Source: Bacteroidota bacterium
GTDB lineage: Bacteria > Bacteroidota > Bacteroidia > Chitinophagales > UBA2359
DNA length: 9,588 bases
Assembly (NCBI GenBank): GCA_020627525.1
Contig: JAHDGP010000144.1
Location: 1-9,588, forward strand
Direction of reading: 5' to 3'
In this document: positions 1 to 7,124 of the stretch, piece by piece
Numbering within the stretch: the first letter of the stretch is position 1
Layout: every line of letters starts with the position of its first letter
The notes under the pieces: generated by a model
Database searches by the model: none
The model's input: the letters and a program-made list of their open reading frames with translations, nothing else
What the model was told of the DNA's origin: nothing
Program-made: the position numbers and the translations under genes

Positions 1-26
1 ACTTAGGTCGCAAAATCACTAATCTA

Positions 27-467
27 ATGACAAAAAAGAAAAAACAGTGGCAAGATTATCAAACTGAAAATAATCCACCACGAAAAGGGGAAAATGAAAA
101 AGATACCATTATTATTGAAGTGAAAGATGGAACAAAAAAAACAAAGGCTTCAAAATCAACAGATAAGGATACAACTGTTGATAAATCCAACTCTACACCG
201 AACAATGTAGATAAGAAAACAGCAAAAAAAGCCAAGGCAACTGTAAAAGTAGTTGTTGAAGACAAGAAAAAATCCCAAAAAAAGAAAGGGAAAAAGGCTG
301 CCAACCATGAAGAAATTGAAAAGCTTAAAAAAGATTTTCAAATGGAACTTGATCTTCAAGAAGGTAGATATCAGGTTACTTTAGAACAGTTGGCAATTTC
401 TCATAAAGCTACTATTAAGAAAATGAAAAAAGCCTATAAAAAGAGCTTGAAAAAATTAAAAAAATAG
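27..467 (+). CDS. Lysine-rich hypothetical protein, possibly the C-terminal part of a longer gene
   Basis: I do not recognise a family. The 146 residues from the first ATG contain 41 lysines (28%). Residues 1-92 are low-complexity and probably disordered, with runs such as MTKKKK, AKKAKA and KKKSQKKKGKK that resemble basic histone-H1-like tails. Residues 93-146 (NHEEIEKLKKDF onward) look helical and amphipathic, ending in a regular KK-x-x-KK pattern (IKKMKKAYKKSLKKLKK). No signal peptide or membrane segment is visible. The frame stays open upstream of the ATG to the window edge (LGRKITNL precedes M), and no ribosome binding site precedes position 27, so this may be the basic tail of a larger protein whose body lies outside the window. 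A role in binding nucleic acid or ribosomes is only an inference from charge. The gene ends just before a strong hairpin terminator. Confidence 0.6.
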   Translation: MTKKKKQWQDYQTENNPPRKGENEKDTIIIEVKDGTKKTKASKSTDKDTTVDKSNSTPNNVDKKTAKKAKATVKVVVEDKKKSQKKKGKKAANHEEIEKLKKDFQMELDLQEGRYQVTLEQLAISHKATIKKMKKAYKKSLKKLKK

Positions 468-480
468 CTGATAAAACCAT

Positions 481-519
481 AAACGCCAATTCCATTCTTG
501 GGTTGGCGTTTTCTTTTTA
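481..519 (+). terminator. Rho-independent terminator between convergent genes
   Basis: A perfect 9-base stem, AAACGCCAA (481-489) with TTGGCGTTT (503-511), encloses a 13-base loop and is followed by a T-rich run (TTCTTTTTA). It lies 13 bases after the stop of the lysine-rich gene and abuts the stop codon of the convergent lipoprotein gene. The T-run suits the plus strand best. Termination from the minus side is also possible, but the tail there is weaker. Confidence 0.85.
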
Positions 520-1050
520 TTTCTTATTTACCGGATTATGGTTTCCATAGGAATTAGAATGCAATGTATTGCCAAATATTATAATTGAAACAACATCATC
601 CCTAGTGTATAATACCAAGTTGTCGTAATACAGCGCTTTAATGTTACCTAGCTTTTGGTTTTGTTTGCCTACGTGATCCTTCTCACTGTCTGGATTTCCC
701 AAATAAGAAATAAGCTTATCTCGATTGTCTCCAACTTTCACCCTTTTGTCAATAGAAAAATTGGGCGAAACAATTTCTACCCACTGAAGAACTCCCTTAT
801 CATTGAATTTTACTTTCATTCCTCTATCTTGGAAATCTTCGCGTTCTTCTTCTGTAATATATTTTTGCCTAGTTTTTCCTAATAAATATTTTGCCCCATC
901 AAATGCAAACAAATCATTACGACTGTAATTATCAACAATTTTAATTTTTGTTATATCAACTTCTTCCCTACATGCAATAAAGAAAATTGAAACAAACAGC
1001 ATCAGGGTAACTACTCTAATAAGTGAGCTTGTATTGTTTATAGTTTTCAT
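517..1050 (-). CDS. Putative lipoprotein of unknown function, SmpA/BLIP-like character
   Basis: The 177-residue protein starts with a short charged region, a hydrophobic stretch (about residues 11-26) and a lipobox FIAC, so signal peptidase II should cleave before Cys27, which would be lipidated. The next residues are REEVD; positively and negatively charged residues right after the cysteine resemble the surface-export signal described for Bacteroidota lipoproteins, so surface display is possible. In the mature part, residues 104-121 (VKVGDNRDKLISYLGNPD) and 138-160 (KALYYDNLVLYTRDDVVSI) recall the repeated strand-helix fold of SmpA/BamE and BLIP-like domains (VGxxxxxVxxxLGxPD, then a strand with YxxxxL). 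This is similarity by eye, not a confirmed family. It starts 13 bases after the prenyl synthase stop, so the two are probably co-transcribed. Confidence 0.75.
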   Translation of the reverse strand: MKTINNTSSLIRVVTLMLFVSIFFIACREEVDITKIKIVDNYSRNDLFAFDGAKYLLGKTRQKYITEEEREDFQDRGMKVKFNDKGVLQWVEIVSPNFSIDKRVKVGDNRDKLISYLGNPDSEKDHVGKQNQKLGNIKALYYDNLVLYTRDDVVSIIIFGNTLHSNSYGNHNPVNKK

Positions 1051-1063
1051 AAGGACAAAAATA

Positions 1064-2041
1064 CTATTTTTTTCTTTCTGTCGTATATCTTACCAACTGT
1101 TCTAGTCCCAAACGTGCATCATTTTTGGGAAATTTATGCAATATTTCAAATGCTCCTTTCTGATATTCAAACATCGCCTCCGTCGCATATTCCATTCCGC
1201 CACTTTTATGCACAAAGTCTACAACTTCTTTTACTGCCTTTTTATCTGTATTTTTATTTTTAATTAAATATACGATATTGCGCTTATCTCCCTTCGTTGC
1301 ATTGTTCAATGCATAAATCAAAGGCAAAGTCATTTTTTTCTCTTTGATATCAATGCCTGTTGGCTTGCCAATATTGGCCGTTCCGTAGTCAAACAAATCG
1401 TCTCTTATTTGAAAAGCAATGCCCACTTTTTCACCAAATAATTGAATATTTCTCAACCCTTCTTCATCCTCCCCACAAGAAGAAGCATACCCCACTCCGC
1501 AGGCCGAAGAAATCAATGTTGCCGTTTTCTGTCTAATGATTTCATAGTAAGTTGACTCGTCAATATCCAGTTTTCTCGCTTTCTCTATTTGTAACAACTC
1601 ACCCTCGCTCATTTCTCTAACAGCATCCGAAACAATATGTAATAACTGATAATCTTTATTTTCCAATGACAACAACAAGCCCTTAGACAATAAATAATCG
1701 CCAACCAAAACTGCTATTTTATTTTTCCAAAGTGCATTTACTGAAAAGAAACCCCTCCGCTTATCAGAATCATCTACCACGTCATCGTGTACCAATGTCG
1801 CTGTGTGTAGCAATTCAATCAGTGCCGCTCCACGATAACTTTTTTCTCCAGCAATACCATTCAATTTTGCCGCAAAAAATACAAACATCGGACGCATTTG
1901 TTTTCCTTTATGCTGAACAATGTAATACATTATCTTGTCCAACAAAGCCACTTTACTTTGCACAGATTGCTTAAACCTTTTCTCAAAGATTTTCAACTCC
2001 TCCTCTATCGGCTTTCGAATCTCGTTTAACTTAAGAGACAT
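1064..2041 (-). CDS. ispB: Long-chain polyprenyl diphosphate synthase (octaprenyl-type)
   Basis: This trans-prenyltransferase condenses isopentenyl diphosphate units onto an allylic diphosphate to make the long polyprenyl chain that becomes the menaquinone side chain. All family hallmarks are present in 325 residues, a normal length: the GKQMRP motif (46-51, substrate diphosphate binding), the first aspartate-rich motif DDVVD (86-90) in the context LLHTATLVHDDVVDDSDKRRG, the RQKTATL motif (170-176), and the second aspartate-rich motif DDLFD (214-218), followed by GKPTGIDIKEKKMTLPLIYA. The small residues before the first motif (HTATLVHDD) match octaprenyl-type enzymes such as E. coli IspB rather than farnesyl or geranylgeranyl synthases, so a long product is expected. 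The exact chain length cannot be read from sequence. The lipoprotein gene follows at 13 bases; a 24-base tandem array lies just upstream. Confidence 0.93.
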   Translation of the reverse strand: MSLKLNEIRKPIEEELKIFEKRFKQSVQSKVALLDKIMYYIVQHKGKQMRPMFVFFAAKLNGIAGEKSYRGAALIELLHTATLVHDDVVDDSDKRRGFFSVNALWKNKIAVLVGDYLLSKGLLLSLENKDYQLLHIVSDAVREMSEGELLQIEKARKLDIDESTYYEIIRQKTATLISSACGVGYASSCGEDEEGLRNIQLFGEKVGIAFQIRDDLFDYGTANIGKPTGIDIKEKKMTLPLIYALNNATKGDKRNIVYLIKNKNTDKKAVKEVVDFVHKSGGMEYATEAMFEYQKGAFEILHKFPKNDARLGLEQLVRYTTERKK

Positions 2042-2090
2042 AAAACTGCTTTTCTATATAAACAAGCATAAATTCAATTTAGATTATTTT

Positions 2091-2207
2091 ACTTCGACTC
2101 TGCTCAGTAACCATACTTCGACTCCGCTCAGTAACCATACTTCAACTTCGCTCAGTAACCATACTTCGACTCCGCTCAGTAACCATACTTCGACTCCGCT
2201 CAGTAAC
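2091..2207. repeat. Tandem array of 4.9 copies of a 24-base unit
   Basis: Five head-to-tail units start at 2091, 2115, 2139, 2163 and 2187; the last lacks its final CAT. Each unit contains the core ACTTCGACTCCGCTCAGTAA followed by CCAT. Units 2, 4 and 5 are identical over their shared length, unit 1 has one change (CTC-TGC) and unit 3 has two (TTCAACTTCG). The array occupies most of the 182-base gap between the methyltransferase stop and the prenyl synthase start. The core, read as CTGAGCGGAGTCGAAG on the other strand, resembles short dispersed intergenic sequences that I recall from Bacteroidota genomes; that is memory, not a search. There are no spacers, so it is not a CRISPR array. Confidence 0.95.
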
Positions 2208-2223
2208 TTTTCTAGCTGTCTGG

Positions 2224-2865
2224 CTAATCACTAATTTTTCTAACCATCATCAAACCATCACGTAAAGGCATCAAAACATTTTCAACACGATCATCTGCTT
2301 GAACAAATTCATTGAATTCTTGCAACGATTGTGTATCAATATCTTCCGCTTTATTTACGACTTTACCATACCACAAAACATTATCTGCCAATATCAAACC
2401 ATTTGGTTTCAGCTTATCAAACACCAATTTATAGTATTTCAAATAATTTTTTTTATCCGCATCAATAAAAATCATATCAAACTCGACATCCAAGTTTGGA
2501 ATGATTTCCATAGCATTTCCAATCAAACACTCAACTTTATCTGCCGTTCCTGTCTTTTTCAAAAATTTGTCAACCAAATAAGTCAACTCAGGATTTATAT
2601 CAATGGTTATCAATTTCCCATCGGGCGGCAAGCCTTGTGCCAAACAAATTGCAGAATAACCTGTAAATGTTCCTATTTCCAAAACTGATTTGGGTCGAAT
2701 CAAATGACAAAGCATTTTTAAAAACTGTCCTTGAATGTTACCACTCAACATATTGGGGCTTAAAACTTTCAAATATGTTTCTCGGTAAAGCTCATATAAC
2801 TCTTGTGGTTCAGCACTGCAATGCTCCTCCACATATTTCGATAAATTCTTTTCTAAAAAATCCAT
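2224..2865 (-). CDS. SAM-dependent O-methyltransferase (catechol/caffeoyl-CoA family 3)
   Basis: This is a class I methyltransferase of the metal-dependent O-methyltransferase family (caffeoyl-CoA OMT / catechol OMT type), which transfers a methyl group from S-adenosylmethionine to a hydroxyl group. The SAM-binding loop VLEIGTFTGYSAICLA is at residues 61-76, the acidic residue holding the SAM ribose is in LITIDINPE (85-93), and the metal and substrate region is IFIDADKKNYLKYY (132-145) with D135 and D137, continued by LILADNVLWYGKV (157-169) with D161-N162. The length, 213 residues, is normal for bacterial members. No signal peptide is present, so it is cytoplasmic. The physiological substrate cannot be told from sequence. 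It lies 50 bases downstream of the DinB-fold gene in the same direction; the tandem repeat array begins just after its stop. Confidence 0.92.
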   Translation of the reverse strand: MDFLEKNLSKYVEEHCSAEPQELYELYRETYLKVLSPNMLSGNIQGQFLKMLCHLIRPKSVLEIGTFTGYSAICLAQGLPPDGKLITIDINPELTYLVDKFLKKTGTADKVECLIGNAMEIIPNLDVEFDMIFIDADKKNYLKYYKLVFDKLKPNGLILADNVLWYGKVVNKAEDIDTQSLQEFNEFVQADDRVENVLMPLRDGLMMVRKISD

Positions 2866-2915
2866 TTACATTATTAATAACAACAATTTCTTGAGCAAGC
2901 AACAATTACTTAAAT

Positions 2916-3431
2916 TTACAAATACATTTTCTTGATAACATCAATATGGTGCAGTTCATGTCCTGCAATAATAAACGCCAATGACAGTGGTGTCACAGGA
3001 CTATTACTCGCTGTACCTCTTCTATTCCAAACATCATTTGTAAAACTACTAAACATTGTCACAGAAGCTTTTCTTACTGCAAAATATTCATCAATCAAAT
3101 CTTTTACAGAACGTTCAGTTAATTCTGCATTTTCAGCAAATTCATCCTGATCAAAACCCGGTAATTCAGTTTTATCATTTCTTGCAACACGCATAGCTCT
3201 GTAAGCCATAACACGCTCAGTATCTATCAAATGCTGCAAAACTTGCTTCACTGACCACTTACCCTCCATATAGCTGTAGTCCCACTTTTCTGTAGCAATT
3301 TCATTGAAAAACTGTATATTTCTAGAAAGTGCGTATTTTAAATGTCCAATCACATCATTTTCTTCAACCAAGTCGATGTATTTCTTATAATATTCATTAA
3401 AATCATTATCTGAAGGACGTCTGTCTATCAT
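2916..3431 (-). CDS. DinB-fold (YfiT/BstA-like) metal-binding protein
   Basis: The 171-residue protein has the features of the DinB/YfiT four-helix superfamily: a WSVKQVLQHLIDTERV segment (59-74) supplying His67, and a C-terminal GHELHHIDVIKKMYL (157-171) supplying His158 and His162. Together they form the usual three-histidine metal site. The RAMRVARND stretch and PGFDQDEFAE region (about 79-100) also fit this group. Family members include bacillithiol or other thiol S-transferases and maleylpyruvate isomerase-like enzymes, but many have no known function, so the reaction here is unassigned. It is cytoplasmic, with no signal peptide. It is the first gene of the leftward block and is transcribed away from the thioredoxin pair, with a 160-base divergent region between them. 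Confidence 0.88.
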   Translation of the reverse strand: MIDRRPSDNDFNEYYKKYIDLVEENDVIGHLKYALSRNIQFFNEIATEKWDYSYMEGKWSVKQVLQHLIDTERVMAYRAMRVARNDKTELPGFDQDEFAENAELTERSVKDLIDEYFAVRKASVTMFSSFTNDVWNRRGTASNSPVTPLSLAFIIAGHELHHIDVIKKMYL

Positions 3432-3502
3432 ATTTGTATATTTTTAACTGATGCTTAACGCTATTTAATAGATAAAACTACAAAAGGCGTTTCAGGAAAG
3501 TT

Positions 3503-3510
3503 TATATTTG
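3503..3510 (+). promoter_or_regulatory. Possible Bacteroidota -7 promoter box
   Basis: TATATTTG matches the Bacteroidota sigma-factor -7 consensus TAnnTTTG at every fixed position, about 80 bases before the thioredoxin-fold start at 3592. No good TTTG -33 element lies at the usual spacing, so this is a partial match. A 7-base inverted repeat, ATTTGTA (3506-3512) with TACAAAT (3520-3526), overlaps it and could be a regulator site or chance in AT-rich DNA. Confidence 0.35.
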
Positions 3511-3568
3511 TATTAATTTTACAAATGTCCAACATTATTTTTAAATGATTGGACTATTAAACAAAAAT

Positions 3569-3581
3569 ACTGGAATCCAGT
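3569..3581. promoter_or_regulatory. Small palindrome just before the thioredoxin-pair start
   Basis: ACTGGA-A-TCCAGT is a perfect palindrome with 6-base arms and one central base, ending 10 bases before the ATG at 3592. A further 5-base pair, GACTA (3552-3556) with TAGTC (3584-3588), brackets it. It could act as an operator, or in RNA as a weak hairpin close to the start codon. Function is inference only. Confidence 0.3.
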
Positions 3582-3591
3582 CGTAGTCAAT

Positions 3592-4221
3592 ATGAAAAAT
3601 TTAGTTTGCTTTTTTATGTTTTTATCTTGCTCATTTTATTCAAATGCTCAAGCAGTAAAAACCAGTCTTAAATCTAACAAGAAAACGACGGTTTCAAAAA
3701 CTGTCAATAAACCAACTGCAAAAAAGGCTAAAATAAATTGGATGACCTTTGAAGAGGCTGTAGCCGAGTCTCAAAAAAATCCTAAAAAAATCTTTTTAGA
3801 TGTTTATACAAGCTGGTGTCATTGGTGTAAAGAAATGGATAAATCAACTTTCCAAGATCAAGATGTCGCGGATTATATGAATAAAAATTTCTATGCTGTT
3901 AAGTTTAATGCTGAACAAAGAGAAGATATTGAATTTTTAGGACACACTTTTAAATATGTAAAAAATGGCAGAAATGGCTACCATGAGCTTGCCTATGCTA
4001 TACTTCAAGGCAAAATGTCTTATCCAACAACTGTTTACATGGATGAAGAGTTAAAAATTGCTGGAATCAGACCAGGTTTTGCATCGGCGGAAGATATGGA
4101 TGTTTTGATGCATTATTTTACTGAGAATCAACACAAACACATTCCTTTTCAAGATTTTCAAAAACAATTTGTTGCTAAAAAGCAAAACAAAACAAATCCT
4201 GAAACTGTAAAACAGAAGTAA
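3592..4221 (+). CDS. Exported thioredoxin-fold protein, CHWC active site (first of tandem pair)
   Basis: An N-terminal signal peptide (about residues 1-20, hydrophobic core LVCFFMFLSCSF, likely cleavage after SNAQA) sends this 209-residue protein to the periplasm. A lysine-rich linker (about 22-47) is followed by a thioredoxin fold of the thioredoxin_7/DUF255 type: FLDVYTSWCHWCKEMDKSTF (68-87) with the redox pair Cys76 and Cys79, then the cis-proline loop SYPTT (Pro145). Between these lies an insertion with FKYVKNGRNGYHELA (120-134) that the downstream paralogue shares. The protein probably reduces or exchanges disulfides in envelope proteins, or senses redox state; substrate and electron donor are unknown. 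It is followed after 26 bases by its paralogue, so the two are likely one operon arising from tandem duplication. Confidence 0.88.
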   Translation: MKNLVCFFMFLSCSFYSNAQAVKTSLKSNKKTTVSKTVNKPTAKKAKINWMTFEEAVAESQKNPKKIFLDVYTSWCHWCKEMDKSTFQDQDVADYMNKNFYAVKFNAEQREDIEFLGHTFKYVKNGRNGYHELAYAILQGKMSYPTTVYMDEELKIAGIRPGFASAEDMDVLMHYFTENQHKHIPFQDFQKQFVAKKQNKTNPETVKQK

Positions 4222-4247
4222 TCTGTTAATGATATAACAATTCTTAA

Positions 4248-4808
4248 ATGCAAATCGCCAGCTTTTTCTTTAGCTTGTTAATACTATTTACTGTTGGTTT
4301 TTCTAACAGTTCAATAGATTATAAGCCATCTACCACGGAAAAAGTAGCTCAAATAGAATGGCTGACTTACGAAGAAGCGGTTGCAAAATCTAAAATAGAA
4401 CCTCGAAAAATTCTTGTAGATGTCTATACTGATTGGTGTGGCTTTTGCAAAACCATGGATAAAGTCACCTTTGGTGAGCAAACAATAGCTAAATATGTCA
4501 ACAAAAGGTTTTATGCAGTTAAGCTCAATGCTGAAATGAAAGAACCAATTCAAGCCAATGGCAAAATTTATGAATATGTTGACCACGGAAAAGGCGGCTA
4601 TCACGAACTGGCAATTGCACTTACCAAAGGAGATTTGAGTTTTCCTACCATAGTTGTTTTAAATGAAGAATTAAAAATTTCTAAAATTATGCCTGGCTTT
4701 AAAAAGCCTAAAGAAATGGATAAGATTCTCAGATATTATGGTGAAAACCATTACAAGACAACTCCTTTCAATCTGTTTGCCAAAACTTACCGTTCTCGCG
4801 TGAAATAG
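4248..4808 (+). CDS. Exported thioredoxin-fold protein, CGFC active site (second of tandem pair)
   Basis: The 186-residue protein begins with a hydrophobic signal sequence (about 1-20, IASFFFSLLILFTVGFSNSS) and has a shorter linker than its upstream neighbour. The thioredoxin core shows ILVDVYTDWCGFCKTMDKVT (55-74) with Cys64 and Cys67 and the cis-proline in SFPTI (Pro133). It aligns with the upstream protein without large gaps from IEWLTYEEAVAKS to ENHYKTTPFNLFAKTY, and about half the positions are identical by eye, including GGYHELA, EELKI and PGF. The dipeptide between the cysteines differs (GF versus HW), which in thioredoxin families changes redox potential and preference, so the pair may have divided tasks. 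The signal sequence lacks a lipobox, so a periplasmic rather than lipid-anchored location is expected; it may also stay as a membrane anchor. Confidence 0.88.
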   Translation: MQIASFFFSLLILFTVGFSNSSIDYKPSTTEKVAQIEWLTYEEAVAKSKIEPRKILVDVYTDWCGFCKTMDKVTFGEQTIAKYVNKRFYAVKLNAEMKEPIQANGKIYEYVDHGKGGYHELAIALTKGDLSFPTIVVLNEELKISKIMPGFKKPKEMDKILRYYGENHYKTTPFNLFAKTYRSRVK

Positions 4809-4932
4809 TTTATCTTTATTTAGAATCTTAATATAGAAGCAGGCATCTATTGCATTTACACATCAATTGTAAATACTACAAAATTAAACATATTGTTTTG
4901 ATGTGACTTAACGAGATAGCCTATAAAAAGTG

Positions 4933-7005
4933 ATGGAAACAAGAGTATTTAACAGTATGTCTGAAGAAAAAAAAGAACAAAACTACCTATCAGATTTATT
5001 AAAAAAAGTTGACCGAAAACTTACTGAGATAAATGAGGTTATACAAGGTAAGAGTGATGAAATCGCTGACATGAATAGGCATATGCAAGATCATAAGCGC
5101 GACATGGATAATCTTGAAAAAAATGCGCTGCGTGAAGTTATTCGCAATTACTCCTTACTGGGAGAGCACAGTGTTGAAAACAAAAAACGCTTGTTACGGT
5201 TGAAAGATACCGCATACTTTGGCAGAATTGATTTTTTAGAAGACGGCAACAATACTCCAACAAAATTATACATCGGTGTACATAACTTTCAGGATGATGA
5301 AAGCAAAAATAATTTAGTACTCGATTGGCGAGCCCCTATCTCTAGCTTATTTTACGACTTTGAATTAGGGGAAGCATTTTTTGAAATTAAAGAAAAAAAA
5401 GTTGAAGGTAACATTTTACTCAAAAGACAATTCAGGATTCGCAATGGGGAAATGGAATACATGCTGGACACCGATTTAACCATTCATGATGAAGTGTTAC
5501 AGGAAGAACTCAACAAGGCATCCAGTGCCAAAATGAAGAACATTGTTGCGACCATTCAAAAAGAGCAAAATTCCATTATTCGCAATGAAGAGGCACGTCA
5601 TCTCATCATCCAAGGAGTTGCGGGCTCAGGCAAAACATCAATTGCCTTACACCGAATCGCTTTTTTATTATACCGTTTTAAGGAGACTATCACGTCGCAA
5701 GATATTTTGATTATCTCACCAAATAAAGTTTTTGCCAGCTACATTTCCAATGTCTTGCCCGAATTAGGAGAAGAAACAGTAGCTGAAACCAGTGTTGAAG
5801 AAATTGCTAATGAATTGTTAGAATATCAAATAAAGTTTCAATCCTTTTTTGAGCAGGTTACAGAACTGCTTGAAAAAAATGATTCCAAATTGATCGAACG
5901 AATTCAGTTTAAATCATCAAAAGAGCTGATAAAAAAAATTGATGAATACCATGTTTGGTTGCAAAATGATGGTTTTGAAATTAAAGACATATTTGTTAAA
6001 GGCAAACTCGTTCCTTCTTGGTTTATCAAAGAATCATTTGAGAAATACAGTAAACTGCCGCTTTTAAAACGATTTAATGAAGTAGTTCGCGAAGTGGTTG
6101 AAAATATTTTTAGATATTATAAAATAGAAATTCAAAATAAAGATCGAACAGAATTGCATAAGACCATTCGTAAAATGTTTCCCTCTTACAACCCAAGGGT
6201 ATTGTATAAAAATTTTTACCAGTGGTTGGGTAGACCTGAACTATTAAAATTAAAAAAAGGAAGTACTTATGAATGGAGTGATGTTTATGCATTTTTGTAC
6301 TTTAAAATAAAACTTGAGGGTATTAAACCAGACCGGAAAGTTAAGCACTTGGTCATTGACGAAATGCAAGACTATTCTATCGTTCAATACAAGGTATTGA
6401 GCAGGTTGTACCCATGTAAAAAAACCATTCTAGGAGATATAAATCAATCTGTAAACCCTTTTAGTTCTTCTAATCTTGACACAATAGAAAAAATATTTCC
6501 TGATGCTACAGCTATGACCATGCTTAAGAGTTATCGTTCAACTTATGAAATCACTCAATTCACAAAACGCATCAGTCAGCATGTGAATGTTGAAGCCTTA
6601 GAACGACATGGAGAAGAACCGCTTATTATTTCTTGTAAAAACAAAGAAGCTGAGTTGGAAGAAGTAAAAAAACTAATTGTTGATTTCAATAACAGTAATT
6701 TTAATTCCTTAGGTATCATAACCAAAACACAAAAACAGGCTGATACGCTTTATGAATTGTTGAACAAGTTGTTCCAAATTAATCTATTAAATGCAGTAAG
6801 CGTTGCGTTTGGAAGTGGCATTGTTATTACCACTGCACATTTGGCAAAAGGATTAGAGTTTGATCAGGTAATTGTACCTTATTGCACAGATAAAAACTAC
6901 CATTCCGCTCCAGACAGGCAAATGTTATATGTGGCTTGCACGAGAACTATGCACAAGCTTTACTTAACACATATTGGTCATCCGAGTAAATTTATTTTAC
7001 AATGA
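4933..7005 (+). CDS. helD: HelD-like UvrD/Rep superfamily ATPase (RNA polymerase recycling factor or helicase IV type)
   Basis: HelD proteins are superfamily 1 ATPases; those studied in Gram-positive bacteria push an N-terminal coiled coil into RNA polymerase to release stalled complexes. Numbering from the ATG at 4933, residues 10-70 form a long charged coiled coil, followed by YFGRIDF and the HelD signature LDWRAPISSLFYD (130-142). Then come the Q motif (Gln212), Walker A GVAGSGKTS (228-236, Lys234), an alpha-helical insertion (about 285-460), Walker B VIDEMQD (Asp476, Glu477), GDINQ (501-505), SYRS (533-536), TTAHLAKGLEFD (633-644) and the arginine-finger motif VACTRT (Arg671). All ATPase motifs look intact and the 690-residue length fits E. 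coli helicase IV and is somewhat short for B. subtilis HelD. A GTG just before (4930) and an ATG at 4957 are alternative starts; no Shine-Dalgarno decides between them. It appears monocistronic. Confidence 0.9.
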   Translation: METRVFNSMSEEKKEQNYLSDLLKKVDRKLTEINEVIQGKSDEIADMNRHMQDHKRDMDNLEKNALREVIRNYSLLGEHSVENKKRLLRLKDTAYFGRIDFLEDGNNTPTKLYIGVHNFQDDESKNNLVLDWRAPISSLFYDFELGEAFFEIKEKKVEGNILLKRQFRIRNGEMEYMLDTDLTIHDEVLQEELNKASSAKMKNIVATIQKEQNSIIRNEEARHLIIQGVAGSGKTSIALHRIAFLLYRFKETITSQDILIISPNKVFASYISNVLPELGEETVAETSVEEIANELLEYQIKFQSFFEQVTELLEKNDSKLIERIQFKSSKELIKKIDEYHVWLQNDGFEIKDIFVKGKLVPSWFIKESFEKYSKLPLLKRFNEVVREVVENIFRYYKIEIQNKDRTELHKTIRKMFPSYNPRVLYKNFYQWLGRPELLKLKKGSTYEWSDVYAFLYFKIKLEGIKPDRKVKHLVIDEMQDYSIVQYKVLSRLYPCKKTILGDINQSVNPFSSSNLDTIEKIFPDATAMTMLKSYRSTYEITQFTKRISQHVNVEALERHGEEPLIISCKNKEAELEEVKKLIVDFNNSNFNSLGIITKTQKQADTLYELLNKLFQINLLNAVSVAFGSGIVITTAHLAKGLEFDQVIVPYCTDKNYHSAPDRQMLYVACTRTMHKLYLTHIGHPSKFILQ

Positions 7006-7124
7006 AATAGAATATTTAGAAATGAAAAAAGCATTCTCTAACTTTACTACTCGAAGATAGTTTGAATTTATAATCTGCGAAACATTAAAACGGTATATTA
7101 TCCAATTCTAAAACATAAAACACA

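Noticed and set aside
1051..1063. Minus-strand promoter for the lipoprotein (TATTTTTG matches TAnnTTTG)
   Set aside because: No -33 element at suitable spacing, and the 13-base gap to ispB points to co-transcription. A T-run alone gives such matches by chance in AT-rich DNA.
2091..2207. CRISPR array
   Set aside because: Units are head-to-tail with no variable spacers, and no cas genes are near.
1935..2234. Plus-strand frame with repeated SNHTSTPL residues across the tandem array
   Set aside because: The 24-base unit is a multiple of three, so any stop-free frame gives repeated residues. It overlaps the start of the prenyl synthase antisense and has no start signal.
4854..4874. Inverted repeat ATTTAC/GTAAAT between the thioredoxin pair and the HelD-like gene
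   Set aside because: Only six AT-rich bases per arm, without a T-run, so neither a convincing terminator nor a clear operator.
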